Shown here in pieces: positions 40,805 through 53,200 of a stretch of DNA of 64,000 bases. Source of the stretch: Sipunculus nudus (taxonomy: Eukaryota > Annelida > Sipuncula > Golfingiida > Sipunculidae); NCBI GenBank assembly GCA_026874595.1, contig CM049313.1, forward strand, positions 39,832,659-39,896,658, read 5' to 3'. Position 1 is the first letter of the stretch. Each line of letters begins with the position of its first letter. The notes below the pieces were generated by a model. That model was given only the letters and a program-made list of their open reading frames with translations, did not search any database and had not been told where the DNA came from. The translations under genes were made by a program, and so were the position numbers.

Positions 40805-43800
40805 CAATTAAGCATCACAAATGATTTATTGGAAGTATCCATGGGTGAATCATTGCACAATTATACACTCAAACTGCAGGATCATGTGATCCTATGGCTC
40901 CATTCATTGGTGTCATTACAGTTATCACTTACTGGTGTCCTTATGGTTATCACCAATATCACTACATACAGACCAGAGTTAACCTTGCAAGTACAGGCAG
41001 CTGATTAATATACTATATACAGTGTGGTACAAAAAGGATACGGCCAGTACAGCTACCATTTCACTGGCTCCCCATCCCGTAAGTTCTTTACTGCACGGTT
41101 TATCAAGTGAAAGTCCATGAGCTTTTAAACTTCTTGTTTACCCCTGAACTCAATAGTCCATATTTGATCACATGCATGAAACATAAATGATAAAAGCACT
41201 TAACCTTTCAATTAAGCACCCAGTTTATCAAATGCTATTTAAGGTAATGGTGGAGTATTTAATGCAAGCATTGCACCTGTGCCAACACAAATTATTCCTA
41301 CTCCGTAGAACCACTGCTACAAATATTAAATTCATGCTGTGATGTCATTAGTTTTAAGGACAATTTCTTCATGGCCATTTGAAACAAAATAATTGTAATA
41401 CATTCAATTTGAAGCCATAGGAGACTAGATATATTATTGATTAATTTGATTAGAAAATTTCCCTGGGATAACATGTCAGGCATCACCACCTAGTGGTGAT
41501 TTATAGAACTAAGGTGTGATATTCTTTCCTGTATTAAGACAGTGATATTTCTAAATTAGAAGTTAATGCTATGTTAAAGTGCCCCTACATCTCCAACTGT
41601 GAACCAAACCTGGTTTATCACTTAAGTGCAGAAAAGTTAACGCTTAACAACATGTTTAGTATCACCTTAATCTTGACTGATAAGTACTGCTAAGTTTGAC
41701 TAGAATACATTTTAAAGAAGCAATATTTCATCAACTTTGAAATCAGCCCATGATAACTATACAGGTCCCCACATAAATTTGATTGTTGTTGGGAGCTTAC
41801 TTTTAGATGTTCACATAAAAAGTACTCTTAATACATAACTGTTCTTGATGACACATAATGCCATGATCTTATGACATACTTGTGTAGGTGGTTATATAAT
41901 TTATATGAATTGTGCATTAAGTGATTTCTACCTGTATGACAGTTCATATATAAGAATAGCGGAAGAATGTCCAACATTCACTATATGAGGGATGCCTTCT
42001 TTTCTTCAGATGATACTTTTTTGCCCTTGGGAACAACTTTTTCTGTCTGCATCTGAGAACATTTCCAACTTTCAAGATATTGTCATCAAGAAGTATTCAC
42101 AGTTCTCAAAACATTTTTACCTTTTTTTGCCTCATTGATTCTACCTTAATTGTATCAACTTCCCTAATGATCAGGAACAAATTTTGAGAGACATTTTTCC
42201 TGCCTCACGGATAACCGTTTTTCAGAAACCATTTTTATATCTTTGAGGCATCATTTTTCCTGCCTCACGGATAACCGTTTTTCAGAAACCATTTTTATAT
42301 CTTTGAGGCATCATTTTTCCTGCCTCACAGATAACCGTTTTTCAGAAACCATTTTTATATCTTTGAGGCATCCTTTTTTTCTGCCTCACTAATACCATTT
42401 TCTAGGAACACAAATCTTCCTTTGATAGACTATTTTTCCTGTGTCATGGGTATCTCTATCTCAGGGTCAACTTTCAAGTTCATTGTAAACAATTTCAACC
42501 CTGTTGACATGTTCATCTGATAAAACTTCCATATCAAGGTGATAAATATTGTGGAGAGGTCCACCCCTGATAGATGTCACTACCTGTGAAATCCAGAACA
42601 ATGCAGCTACATGAAATTGGATGATATATTATTGTTGATCCACTTAGCTTTTACAGAACATTACCAGCTACATAAAAGATTTTCCTGACATGGAAAGAAT
42701 CTGAGATAGCACAAATCAATAACCCGGTCTGACAGGAACAGAGTGATCTTAATGAACATAAGGACAAATGAATAGCATTAGTTGTCACATAACCTGACTA
42801 CGACCTTATTAAGGTCACATGATTATCACAACCAATGACATTGGTAATGAAAGCACCAGCATCAACACAAAAAGAAGCGTAACATTAAGGTAAAAGGTCA
42901 ACTTAATGTAAATGCAAAACAGGATTCACAGAAGAGTTGAGCTGCCCGAGGACTTTTTTATCCCAACATTTCTGTGGGTCATACAATTTAAAAGCTTGTG
43001 GAAACCGGCATGGATCTCCCCCTTAATTATTTATCTGTGCATGTGTGTGATGATATAAGTGTTTTTGGAATGAGTGAGATTGTTGTAATCAGACTCAAAT
43101 GAGCCGTTTCTCTGACAAAATACTGCATCTGTTCTCCTGAAGTGTATCCTTACAGTTTCATTATTCTTATCACATGATCAACATATGACAATCAAAACAT
43201 GTGACTGTTTGACCTCTGACTTCTTGGCACATCTTGATACCAAAGTCTTTGCTGCATACCTTTATCTTGATAAGACCATGTGTTTATTTTTGTTATCAAC
43301 CAACTTTGTTACAGTTGATAAAAGCATTTGTGGTAATAATATCTTGTTAATTTTTTTACTGATGATACAGACCAGAACACGTAAATAATCGGTTTAAATC
43401 ATGTCAAACACCTGACAGCTGTGTATTATATGATAATTAGACCTGTTCCTGATGTCTGGTGAAACACGAGGAGCAAGTCAGGCAGTGAATGGCTGCTGCC
43501 ACCTGCAGGGCTAACCACAAATTACACTTTACAACAGCTTTCTTTGTGCAGTATCTCACACGGATGCAACAATTTACATAATTTGAGAGTTTTTGGGTAT
43601 CATGAGAATTTGAAATGTGGATAATGGCAAGCCTTTTGTCAAAGAAAGACATGACAAGATATAGAAAGCTTATTACACTGTCAGTGTACACAGAGAAGAT
43701 GTTGACAAGCATCATAACCCTCTATACTGCTATCAGGGGCATTTCTATGGATAAAGTTTAGACTATAACATTGTGTGAAGATGTGTGTGTGTGTTTATAT

Positions 43801-44218
43801 ATAAATGCATCAATATTTGTGTGAGGATGATGATGATGATGGTGTAGTAAAAGATGACATTTAACAGGCAGAGACGGTCAGAGAGATAGATGAATTCTCT
43901 TTGTAATTATATACCATAAAGGTCGCATACATTATCCCAGTCAAACTAAAGAAAGGCAATCCACTTTGACCATGACCTACAAAAGCAGATGATGTTTGAC
44001 ATTGACCTGCATCATTAGGTGTGCTGACCTAAAACAGCAGGTGATTATTTTAAACATTGAATTTCATCACCAAGTGAAGAACCCTGCAGGCTGAGGTCAG
44101 TTTGATCTTCCGCCAACAGGTGTCACTGTAAGCAGGCCAAGGCTCCAGACAGTTCAGCTGGTTGGTGGGGTGTGTTCTCCATTGTATGTGGACTGTCCTA
44201 ACAATTTTTGCCTGTAGC
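40805..44218 (-). other. Probable long 3' UTR of the Mint gene
   Basis: Follows the Mint stop codon on the minus strand. A minus-strand AATAAA (plus 40825-40830) marks one possible end; another lies near 40176. No conserved coding exon is seen in these 3.4 kb. A 60-bp tandem repeat sits at 42190-42375. The UTR length is inference. Confidence 0.4.
42190..42375. repeat. 60-bp tandem repeat, about three copies
   Basis: Near-identical 60-bp units, GCCTCACGGATAACCG with TTTTTCAGAAACC and ATATCTTTGAGGCATC, at 42201, 42261 and 42321, with a decayed fourth. Confidence 0.92.
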
Positions 44219-44290
44219 TCATATATAATGCGGTGTGTCTTGTCCTGTGAGGAGTCTGAATATGGATGTAGGCATGGTTTTCATGTTGAT
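44219..44290 (-). CDS. APBA-like: Mint last coding exon (tail and stop)
   Basis: Acceptor TTTTTTCAG on the minus strand. Encodes [20 protein letters not shown] then HYI and TGA. In vertebrate X11 the terminal tyrosine-isoleucine tail folds onto PDZ1 as an autoinhibitory ligand; the hydrophobic end is kept here. Confidence 0.93.
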   Translation of the reverse strand: MNMKTMPTSIFRLLTGQDTPHYI

Positions 44291-47200
44291 CTGAAAAAAG
44301 TTTTACAAAACATTTAGTTCTGAAGGTGACAAAGCTGAAATAAATTTAAACATATCAGATAATCATTTTATTAAGACATAATACTTTATACAATACAAAA
44401 CATAGATCATAGTTTTTCAAAATATATGAGTGCCATTATCTAACAATAATGATGGCTGGAATAAAATGAATAAGTTTTGATTTTCTGTTCCTGTTATACA
44501 ATTCGATAGCTTTCCAAGAATTTAGGTTTGAATATGAAAATGTCTTCACTAACGATGAGCATTCAATACTAAAGTTGGTGACAAGGACTTTCAATTTATG
44601 ACAACTTTACACAAGGAGAATAAACAATAACACTCTTGTATTTAGGTTTAACTTTTTCAGAACAGCTAACAAACACATATGTGTCTATGTAGCACAAAAG
44701 GGTATCAGAAAGCACTGACAATTAGATGAGAGTTTACAATTAGTTCTGGAACACTCAGTGGTAAATGATGAAGGAGTAAATTCTGATGGCAGGTGAGTAA
44801 GATAGAAGTAGTTTAATTAAGCTGCAGTTCTGTGGTATCACTAAATAACATGACAATCACCAGTAAATGGTACTGAAGAACCAGTTCTTTGGCAGCTGTG
44901 GAGCAGTTCTGTGAAGGACTATATGTAAGAACTTCTGTGAATAGTTTAGTGGCAGGGAAGTTCAACAAGGGTTGGACGATATTTATTGAAGATGCATATT
45001 ACTTGTAATTAAGCATCAGCTGACTGATGCAGTGTTTGGAAAAATCAAGGTATAAGTAAAGCATTTAGCCAGTGTCAGGATTTTTCACTGACTTACCTCA
45101 CCCACAGACGTGGCAAGCATGCTGACTATTTTCTCATGTTGTACAGCGACAACACTTGAACCATTGATTTCAATTATTCTGTGTCCTACCCGTACACCTC
45201 CTCGCTCCGCTATACCTCCCCTCAGTAAGCTGCATATCTGTAAATACAACAAAACTGATGATATTATAAGAGCTTTAGTTGTTATTATAACAGCTTTAAA
45301 GCAAGCTATTCACCTAGCTTTTCTATAAAATTATCTTGATTTCTGGCTAACTTTGTGCACATATTAATGAAATCTAGGTCATTCCTGTAAAGAAAAGTTC
45401 TCATAAGGTCTCTATGACAGATGAATGAGCTTCTTTATCTACAAGCTGTTAGTAAACATAGCAAAGTTGATAATACACAGAAAAACCATTATAACCTAAG
45501 GTGGTTGCAAATGTATGGAAGTTGAAAGGTCACCAGCTGCAAAACACCTTTTGTGAAGCCCTTGTTTGTCTGACGTGCTGCCAAATGTGTTTAGGTTATC
45601 CCCCTACATGTTATAAACATATGGATATAAACAAAACCTGTGTGTGGTGGCACAGGCATTTTCTGGCCTATTTTATAAAATGTTTAAGGGATTATTATCT
45701 TTAGATAATAGATGACAGATATCAGAATAGGCTCCTTTAAGGGCATGTGACCACACACTTCTCAGTGAGGCTGGCTATCAGGAGACAATGTTTGAATATT
45801 GGTAGTATTAGAGCTGAATACTGAGGGTATGTTTATATCAATTTTTGGCAAGAGAATATCAATAATAAATCAATATTGTTATCAGAAGTGTCTGTAAAAT
45901 TTATTCAAATAACCATGCAAGGCAGCGATTCAATTTAACAGTAACAGAAAAGATATTGTGTTGATACAAAATGTAGCAAAACATGCATCTAAGGAAAAAG
46001 GACATATGTTTCATTTACACTTAATTTGCCTAAAATATATTGACAGACACTTATAATCTTTGTTGCAATATCTTCTATGTGACACACAGAGACAATATTT
46101 AAGCTTTTATGGTTTTATGTACCTGTGTAAGACTATTGTGTTTACTTTTTTTCTTTGTTGCATTAAATGTCTTCTATATGACACACATAGACATAATATT
46201 CAAGCTTATGGTTTGATGTACCAGTGTATGACCATTGCGTTTACTTTTTTTATTGATTATTATCAAAGCCATGGCTAATTGTATTGATAACTGATACTGA
46301 TTATTGTCAGAGCCATGGATAACTGTACTGATTATTGTGAGAGACAATACATATCTTGCTGATCGTTTTGTTATTGACTGGTAATTGTATTATTCCTCTT
46401 GTATCAACTAGAACACGGGTAGCCGACAAGGGACTGTGTATCTGCTAAATTCAGAGTAGGACGGGTAAGGTGAGGCATGGATTGAGTGGCAAGGGGAAAT
46501 AAAGTTAGATGTGTTACATATTAGCATGGATGTTTGCGACATAAAGATGATTGTAGGTGGCGCCACCTGTAATTTGAACGAGAAACTATCCAAGATGTTT
46601 CAACATGCAAAATTTCAGGTGGAAAAGTCAAACCAATGCTAAGATATGAGTGATTTTATCCCACAGCAAATGGACGCTGTGCAAAAATGGTTGCAGGTGG
46701 TGCCACCAGTTTCTTATATGATTAAGAGCTGTGTGAGATCCAAACTCATGCAAAACTTCAGGGAGATACGTCAAACCAGTCCAGAGATATAAGCATGGAT
46801 ATCTGTAGGTGGCGCAACCCGTCATATAATCAAGAAAGCTAAGCAGGATGTATACGCATGCCAAATTTCAGGTGTATAAGTCAAACCACTGCCGAGATAT
46901 GAGTGATTTTAACCCAAGTCAAACTAAGAGATGAACGCTGTGCAAAAATAATTTCAGGTGGCCCCACCAGTTTCTTGAATGATAAAGAGCTTTGGGGCAA
47001 GTTTCTTGTATGATAAAGAGCTATGTGAGATCTTAACACATGCAAATTTTCAGGAAGATACTTCAAACCAGTCTGGAGATGTAAGCATGGATGTTTGCAG
47101 CATGAACGTGAATGTAGATGGTGCTACCTGTCAAGAAATCAAGAAAGCTATCCAGAATGTATACGCATGCCAAATTTCAGGTGAATAAGTCAAACCACTG

Positions 47201-50200
47201 CGGAGATATAAGTGAATGCGCGCCCAAGTCAAACGAATAGATGGACACTGTGTAAAAATGGTTGCAGGTGGTGCCACCAGTTTCTTGTATAATAAAGAGC
47301 TACGTAAGATCTCAACACATGCAAATTTTCAGGAATATACATCAAACCAGTCCGGAGATATAAGCATGGATGTCTGCAGCCTAAACATATATGTAGGTGG
47401 CACCACCTGTCATGAAATCAAGAAAGCTATCCAGGATATATATGCATGCTGAATTTCAGGTGAATTAGTCAAACCATTGCAGAGATATGAGATATATTTA
47501 ATTAACCCAAGGCAGACAAACAGTGTGACACTGTGCAAAAATGGTTGCAGGTAGTGGCACCATTTTTTGTGTATGTTGTAAAGCTATCCAAGGGCTACAT
47601 TTGTACAAATTTTTTTTCCTGACTGGTCAAACGAGTCCGAAGATAGGTGGGTTAAGGTGTCAAAACAGACGCACAGATGATCGCACTGGAGACAGGAAAG
47701 GTCAGAGGTCAACGCCAATTGGTTAGGCACCAGTTCACATGTGACCCGATAACTGGTGTTAGTTTCAGAAAAATCGGTCCAGTAGTCTCAGAAGAGTTCT
47801 CCAGAAAGAATGTGGTGGCGGTGGCAGAACCCAGTCAAAAACATAGTATCCGCAAAACTTTGTTTTGGCGGATACAATTAATAAACTGATATATTGCACC
47901 AGTCCAAGATCTAATGATTTCTTAAATTCCCAGAATGATCTGTAGACTGTGAGCCTTCAAAACTAATATCTCTACCTCTCTGGCTGCATTGTAGCCCAAA
48001 TATACTAAAAGCCTCTTGATCTGTCAAGTGCTAAGTACTGACATAAGAACAGCCTTTTCTCATTTATTTATTTATTTCAAGTCAATAAACCGACTTGATG
48101 ACTGAATGATTTCCAGACAGAGCTGAACCTATGCTTGCTTTTAAGAAATTATTTGGGTCTTACTTGTTACAGCACCATGACTGTCTGTCTGTCACAAGAT
48201 CTCTTCAACAAATCATGATTTCTTATTCTTGAAAGACAAGGATTAAGTAACTCTATGAGACTCACAGAAGCTCAGCCAAACAATACCATTAAATCATTAA
48301 TACCAGTTCCACTGTTGTCTGGTTTCTTCAACAATGAAATAGATTTAAAGAAAAATATGCTATCTTTTAATATTCCACTTTTTACAACAAACTTTTTGGA
48401 TTACTTTCTAATTATCATATTCAATTTTTTTTTAATATAACAAATTAAAAAAAAATTTGCAAATTAGAAATTCTGAAAATATTAGTTGCTTCAGAAACAT
48501 AAGTTGCATCATTATTTATCCTTAGTTTGGCTCATATCATGACAAATTATGCATACACATATATTTTATTATTTTTCAAAACACAAAATGTGCCCTGTTG
48601 AAGGATGTCTTGATGGACAGATGGCCTGATGGACCATCACTATAGCTCAGATGAGTGTCAATCAGCTGAGCTAATCATGCAGGAAACTGTGACTGTACAA
48701 ACGTTCTATAAAAATTCCATTGTCAACATATTGTAACATATCTGTGCCTGGACTTCATACAGATTTTTTCATCATAAAATGACTTTGTTAAATTCTCCTA
48801 TTGTTATATCAAGCCACAGGGAATGATTTCTTTCCAATATCTTTCACCCATCTGGACTGTATCTATGATTGTTTTCCACCGTGTAGACCTGGATTAAACC
48901 ATTCGGCTTTTAACTATTAAAAGCTGGTCGGAGCCCCTGCATCGTTCCTGTTGATGACCCCTTGACTGACAGTAAAATATAACTAGAATACGGGTAGTCG
49001 ACAAGCGACTACTTGTATCCGCCTAAATCAGAGTGGAACGGGTGAAGTGTTGCATATTAGCATGGATGTCTGCAGCCAAATTGTGTATGTAGGTTGCGCT
49101 ACCTACCAAAAAATCCAGAAAGCTCTATACACATGCAAAACTTTGGCCCAATCGGTGAAATGGTTCCCAAGATATGAGCTTGGATATCTGCTGCATAAAC
49201 TAGAATGCAGGTGGCGCCACCTGTCATAAAATCAAGAGAGCTGTCGGGGATGTATAAACTTGCAAAATTTTAGGCAGATATGTCAAACCACTGCCGAGTT
49301 ATGAGTGATTTTATCCCATGGCAGACAAACAGATGGGAGCTGTGCAAACATGGCTGCAGGTGGTGCCACAAAAAATTTTGGCCCAATCGGTCAAACGGTT
49401 CCCTAGATATGAGCTTGGATGTCTGCAGCGTAAACTTGATTGTAGGTGGCGCCACCTGTCATAAAATCAGAAAAGCTATCCAGGATGTATAAGCATGCCG
49501 AATTTCAGGTGAATTAGTCAAACCACTGCAGAAATAGGAGTGATTTTAACCCAAGGCAGACGAACAGATGGACACTGTGCAAACATGGTTGCAGGTGGTG
49601 CCACCATTTTTGGTGTATGTTATAAAGCTCTCCAAGGGCTACATTTGTGCAAAAAAATTTTCCTGATTGGTCAAACGGTTCCTGAGATATGAGCTTGGAT
49701 GTCTGCAGCGTAAACGTGAATGTAGGTGGCGCCACCTGTCATAAAATCAGAAAAGCTATCCAGGATGTATACGCATGCCAAATTTCAGGTGAATTAGTCA
49801 AGTCACTGCAGAGATATGAGTGATTTTAACCCAAGGCAGACAAACAGATGGACACTGTGCAAACATGGTTGCAGGTAGCGCCACCATTTTTGGTGTATGT
49901 TATAAAGCTCTCCAAGGGCTACATTTGTGCAAAAGAATTTTCCTGATCGGTCAAACGGTTACCGAGATATGAGCTTTGATGTCTGCAGCATAAACGTGAA
50001 TGTAGGTGGCGCCACCTGTCATAAAATCAGAAAAGCTATCCAGGATGTATACGCATGCCCAATTTCAGGTGAATTAGTCAAGTCACTGCAGAGATATGAG
50101 TGATTTTAACCCAAGGCAGACGAACAGATGGACACTGTGCAAACATGGTTGCAGGTGGCGCCACCATTTTTGGTGTATGTTATAAAGCTCTCCAAGGGCT

Positions 50201-53200
50201 ACATTTGTGCAAAAGAATTTTCCTGATCGGTCAAACGGTTCCTGAGATATGAGCTTGGATGTCTGCAGCGTAAACGTGAATGTAGGTGGCGCCACCTGTC
50301 ATAAAATCAGAAAAGCTATCCAGGATGTTTACGCATGCCCAATTTCAGGTGAATTAGTCAAGTCACTGCAGAGATATGAGTGATTTTAACCCAAGGCAGA
50401 CGAACAGATGGACACTGTGCAAACATGGTTGCAGGTGGCGCCACCATTTTTGGTGTATGTTATAAAGCTCTCCAAGGGCTACATTTGTGCAAAAGAATTT
50501 TCCTGATCGGTCAAACGGTTCCCGAGATATGAGCTTTGATGTCTGCAGCATAAACGTGAATGTAGGTGGCGCCACCTGTCATAAAATCAGAAAAGCTATC
50601 CAGGATGTATACGCATGCCCAATTTCAGGTGAATTAGTCAAGTCACTGCAGAGATATGAGTGATTTTAACCCAAGGCAGACGAACAGATGGACACTGTGC
50701 AAACATGGTTGCAGGTGGCGCCACCATTTTTGGTGTATGTTATAAAGCTCTCCAAGGGCTACATTTGTGCAAAAGAATTTTCCTGATCGGTCAAACGGTT
50801 CCTGAGATATGAGCTTGGATGTCTGCAGCGTAAACGTGAATGTAGGTGGCGCCACCTGTCATAAAATCAGAAAAGCTATCCAGGATGTTTACGCATGCCC
50901 AATTTCAGGTGAATTAGTCAAGTCACTGCAGAGATATGAGTGATTTTAACCCAAGGCAGACGAACAGATGGACACTGTGCAAACATGGTTGCAGGTGGCG
51001 CCACCATTTTTGGTGTATGTTATAAAGCTCTCCAAGGGCTACATTTGTGCAAAAGAATTTTCCTGATCGGTCAAACGGTTCCCGAGATATGAGCTTTGAT
51101 GTCTGCAGCATAAACGTGAATGTAGGTGGCGCCACCTGTCATAAAATCAGAAAAGCTATCCAGGATGTATACGCATGCCCAATTTCAGGTGAATTAGTCA
51201 AGTCACTGCAGAGATATGAGTGATTTTAACCCAAGGCAGACGAACAGATGGACACTGTGCAAACATGGTTGCAGGTGGCGCCACCATTTTTGGTGTATGT
51301 TATAAAGCTCTCCAAGGGCTACATTTGTGCAAAAGAATTTTCCTGATCGGTCAAACGGTTCCCGAGATATGAGCTTGGATGTCTGCAGCGTAAACGTGAA
51401 ATGTAGGTGGCGCCACCTGTCATAAAATCAGAAAAGCTATCCAGGATGTTTACGCATGCCCAATTTCAGGTGAATTAGTCTAGTCACTGCAGAGATATGA
51501 GTGATTTTAACCCAAGGCAGACGAACAGATGGACACTGTGCAAACATGGTTGCAGGTGGCGCCACAATTTTCCTGATCGGTCAAACGGTTCCAGAGATAT
51601 GTGGGTTTATGTGTGGAAACAGACGCACAAACGGACGCAGAGCGCAAAGGAAAGGTCAGAGGTCAAAACAAAATTGGGGCGCAGCAGTTCACATGTGACC
51701 CGAACATAATTCTGGGTTTCGGAAAATTCCGCCCAGCGGTTACTGAGGAGTTCTCCGGACACCTATGCGGCGGCGGCGGCGGCCAGCTGAAAACATAGTA
51801 TCCGCAAAACTCTGTTTTGGCGGATACAATTATACTGAAATATACAGATACACTCCTAGGGCTGATGCATTATCAATGAAATCTCATATATACATAATCA
51901 CTGTGCCTTCCAGTGCATGTTTACTCTGTACAGAGTAACCAAAAAGTCTAAACAGACACAAGTAGATGTAGGTAAGGTATTAGACTTGTAAAGCTTAAGG
52001 ACCCTATGTTCCATCCCCTGTCAATGCTTCCTAAGCTGAGTTAATTTTTATTTGCATCTCTCCCCTTTCACTGAATGCATCAATTATGAATAGAAAACAC
52101 AGACAAAGTGACAGACAGATTGAAAGGTGGACAGATGTCGTGAAAGAAAATAAGGAATGTAAACAAAGAGCAGAACTTAAAAAGTCTCTGCCATGCCATA
52201 AGGACCATGTTAGGGTTACAAGCTATTCATAAGACAAAATTCTCTGACTTTTGACTGAATTTTCCCTTGATGAATTTGAAAAACTCTATGATTATTATTT
52301 TGACCTTTTATTTTGATTTACACAATAAGAAACAACCACAGCAAATCATCCACAAAATTACTATTGGACATGAGACAAAACACAGAAAACCGACCACTTC
52401 TTCTGAGTCAAACAGATTACTTGCTTTTTCTCAAAGTCCCTGACTGGAAAAGGGAAACTGATTTTAAAGATTTCCCTTTTTCCAGGATATCTGCAAACCT
52501 TGTCAAGTGTATATGTTATACATGACCCATGTCTGTACTGCTGATCAGGTAATGAGTGGGTAAAGTTAGTTTTCACGTGGTATGTGGTTAGGGGATTGCA
52601 GAATGCAGCATGAAGAATGTAGTATATATTAGTGTGGGGTATATATAAGGTTGGTGGTAAAATCCTGTAGTATGGTACAGATGATGTCAAAACCTGCTGG
52701 ATCACATTGCGACTGTACGTCATACATATGGAGGTGGGAATCTGTGTTGGCTACATAGAGGCTGCAGATTGAATTTACACATAGCTTCCACAAATCACCT
52801 TCAAACTAAACAGCATAACAATACTTACCACACCGTTTTGTACGCTGAAGCCTAATTGGTACTTGACATCTGGCCTCTTGATAAGCACCTCAACCACAGG
52901 AGGACAGGAAACCACAGTCAACTTAACCACCGTCTGGTTTTTCACCGCCTGTCATGTCATATTTATATCATCAACAACTGCACAAAAATGGTGTTACAAG
53001 TATGATCCACAATTTTTGTCTAGATCAATTTTTAGTTACCCAAGAAAGAAAAGTAACTTTTTAATAATATTCTTTTAATAACACCTTTTGGTAAATTAAA
53101 GTATTTTTATATATGCATTTTTTTATGAATGATGAAAGAAAGTGAATACATTTATAGTCATATTAGTCTAAATTATGTTTTATGTCTAAAAAAACATCAT

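Noticed and set aside
50083-51135. Four near-identical 70-residue minus-strand frames suggesting a gene family
   Set aside because: They recur exactly every 280 bp with the satellite unit and have no start, splice or family support.
46406-51832. CRISPR-like array because of regular palindromic repeats
   Set aside because: Units of 280 bp with no short-repeat/variable-spacer layout, in a metazoan intron; a satellite core fits.
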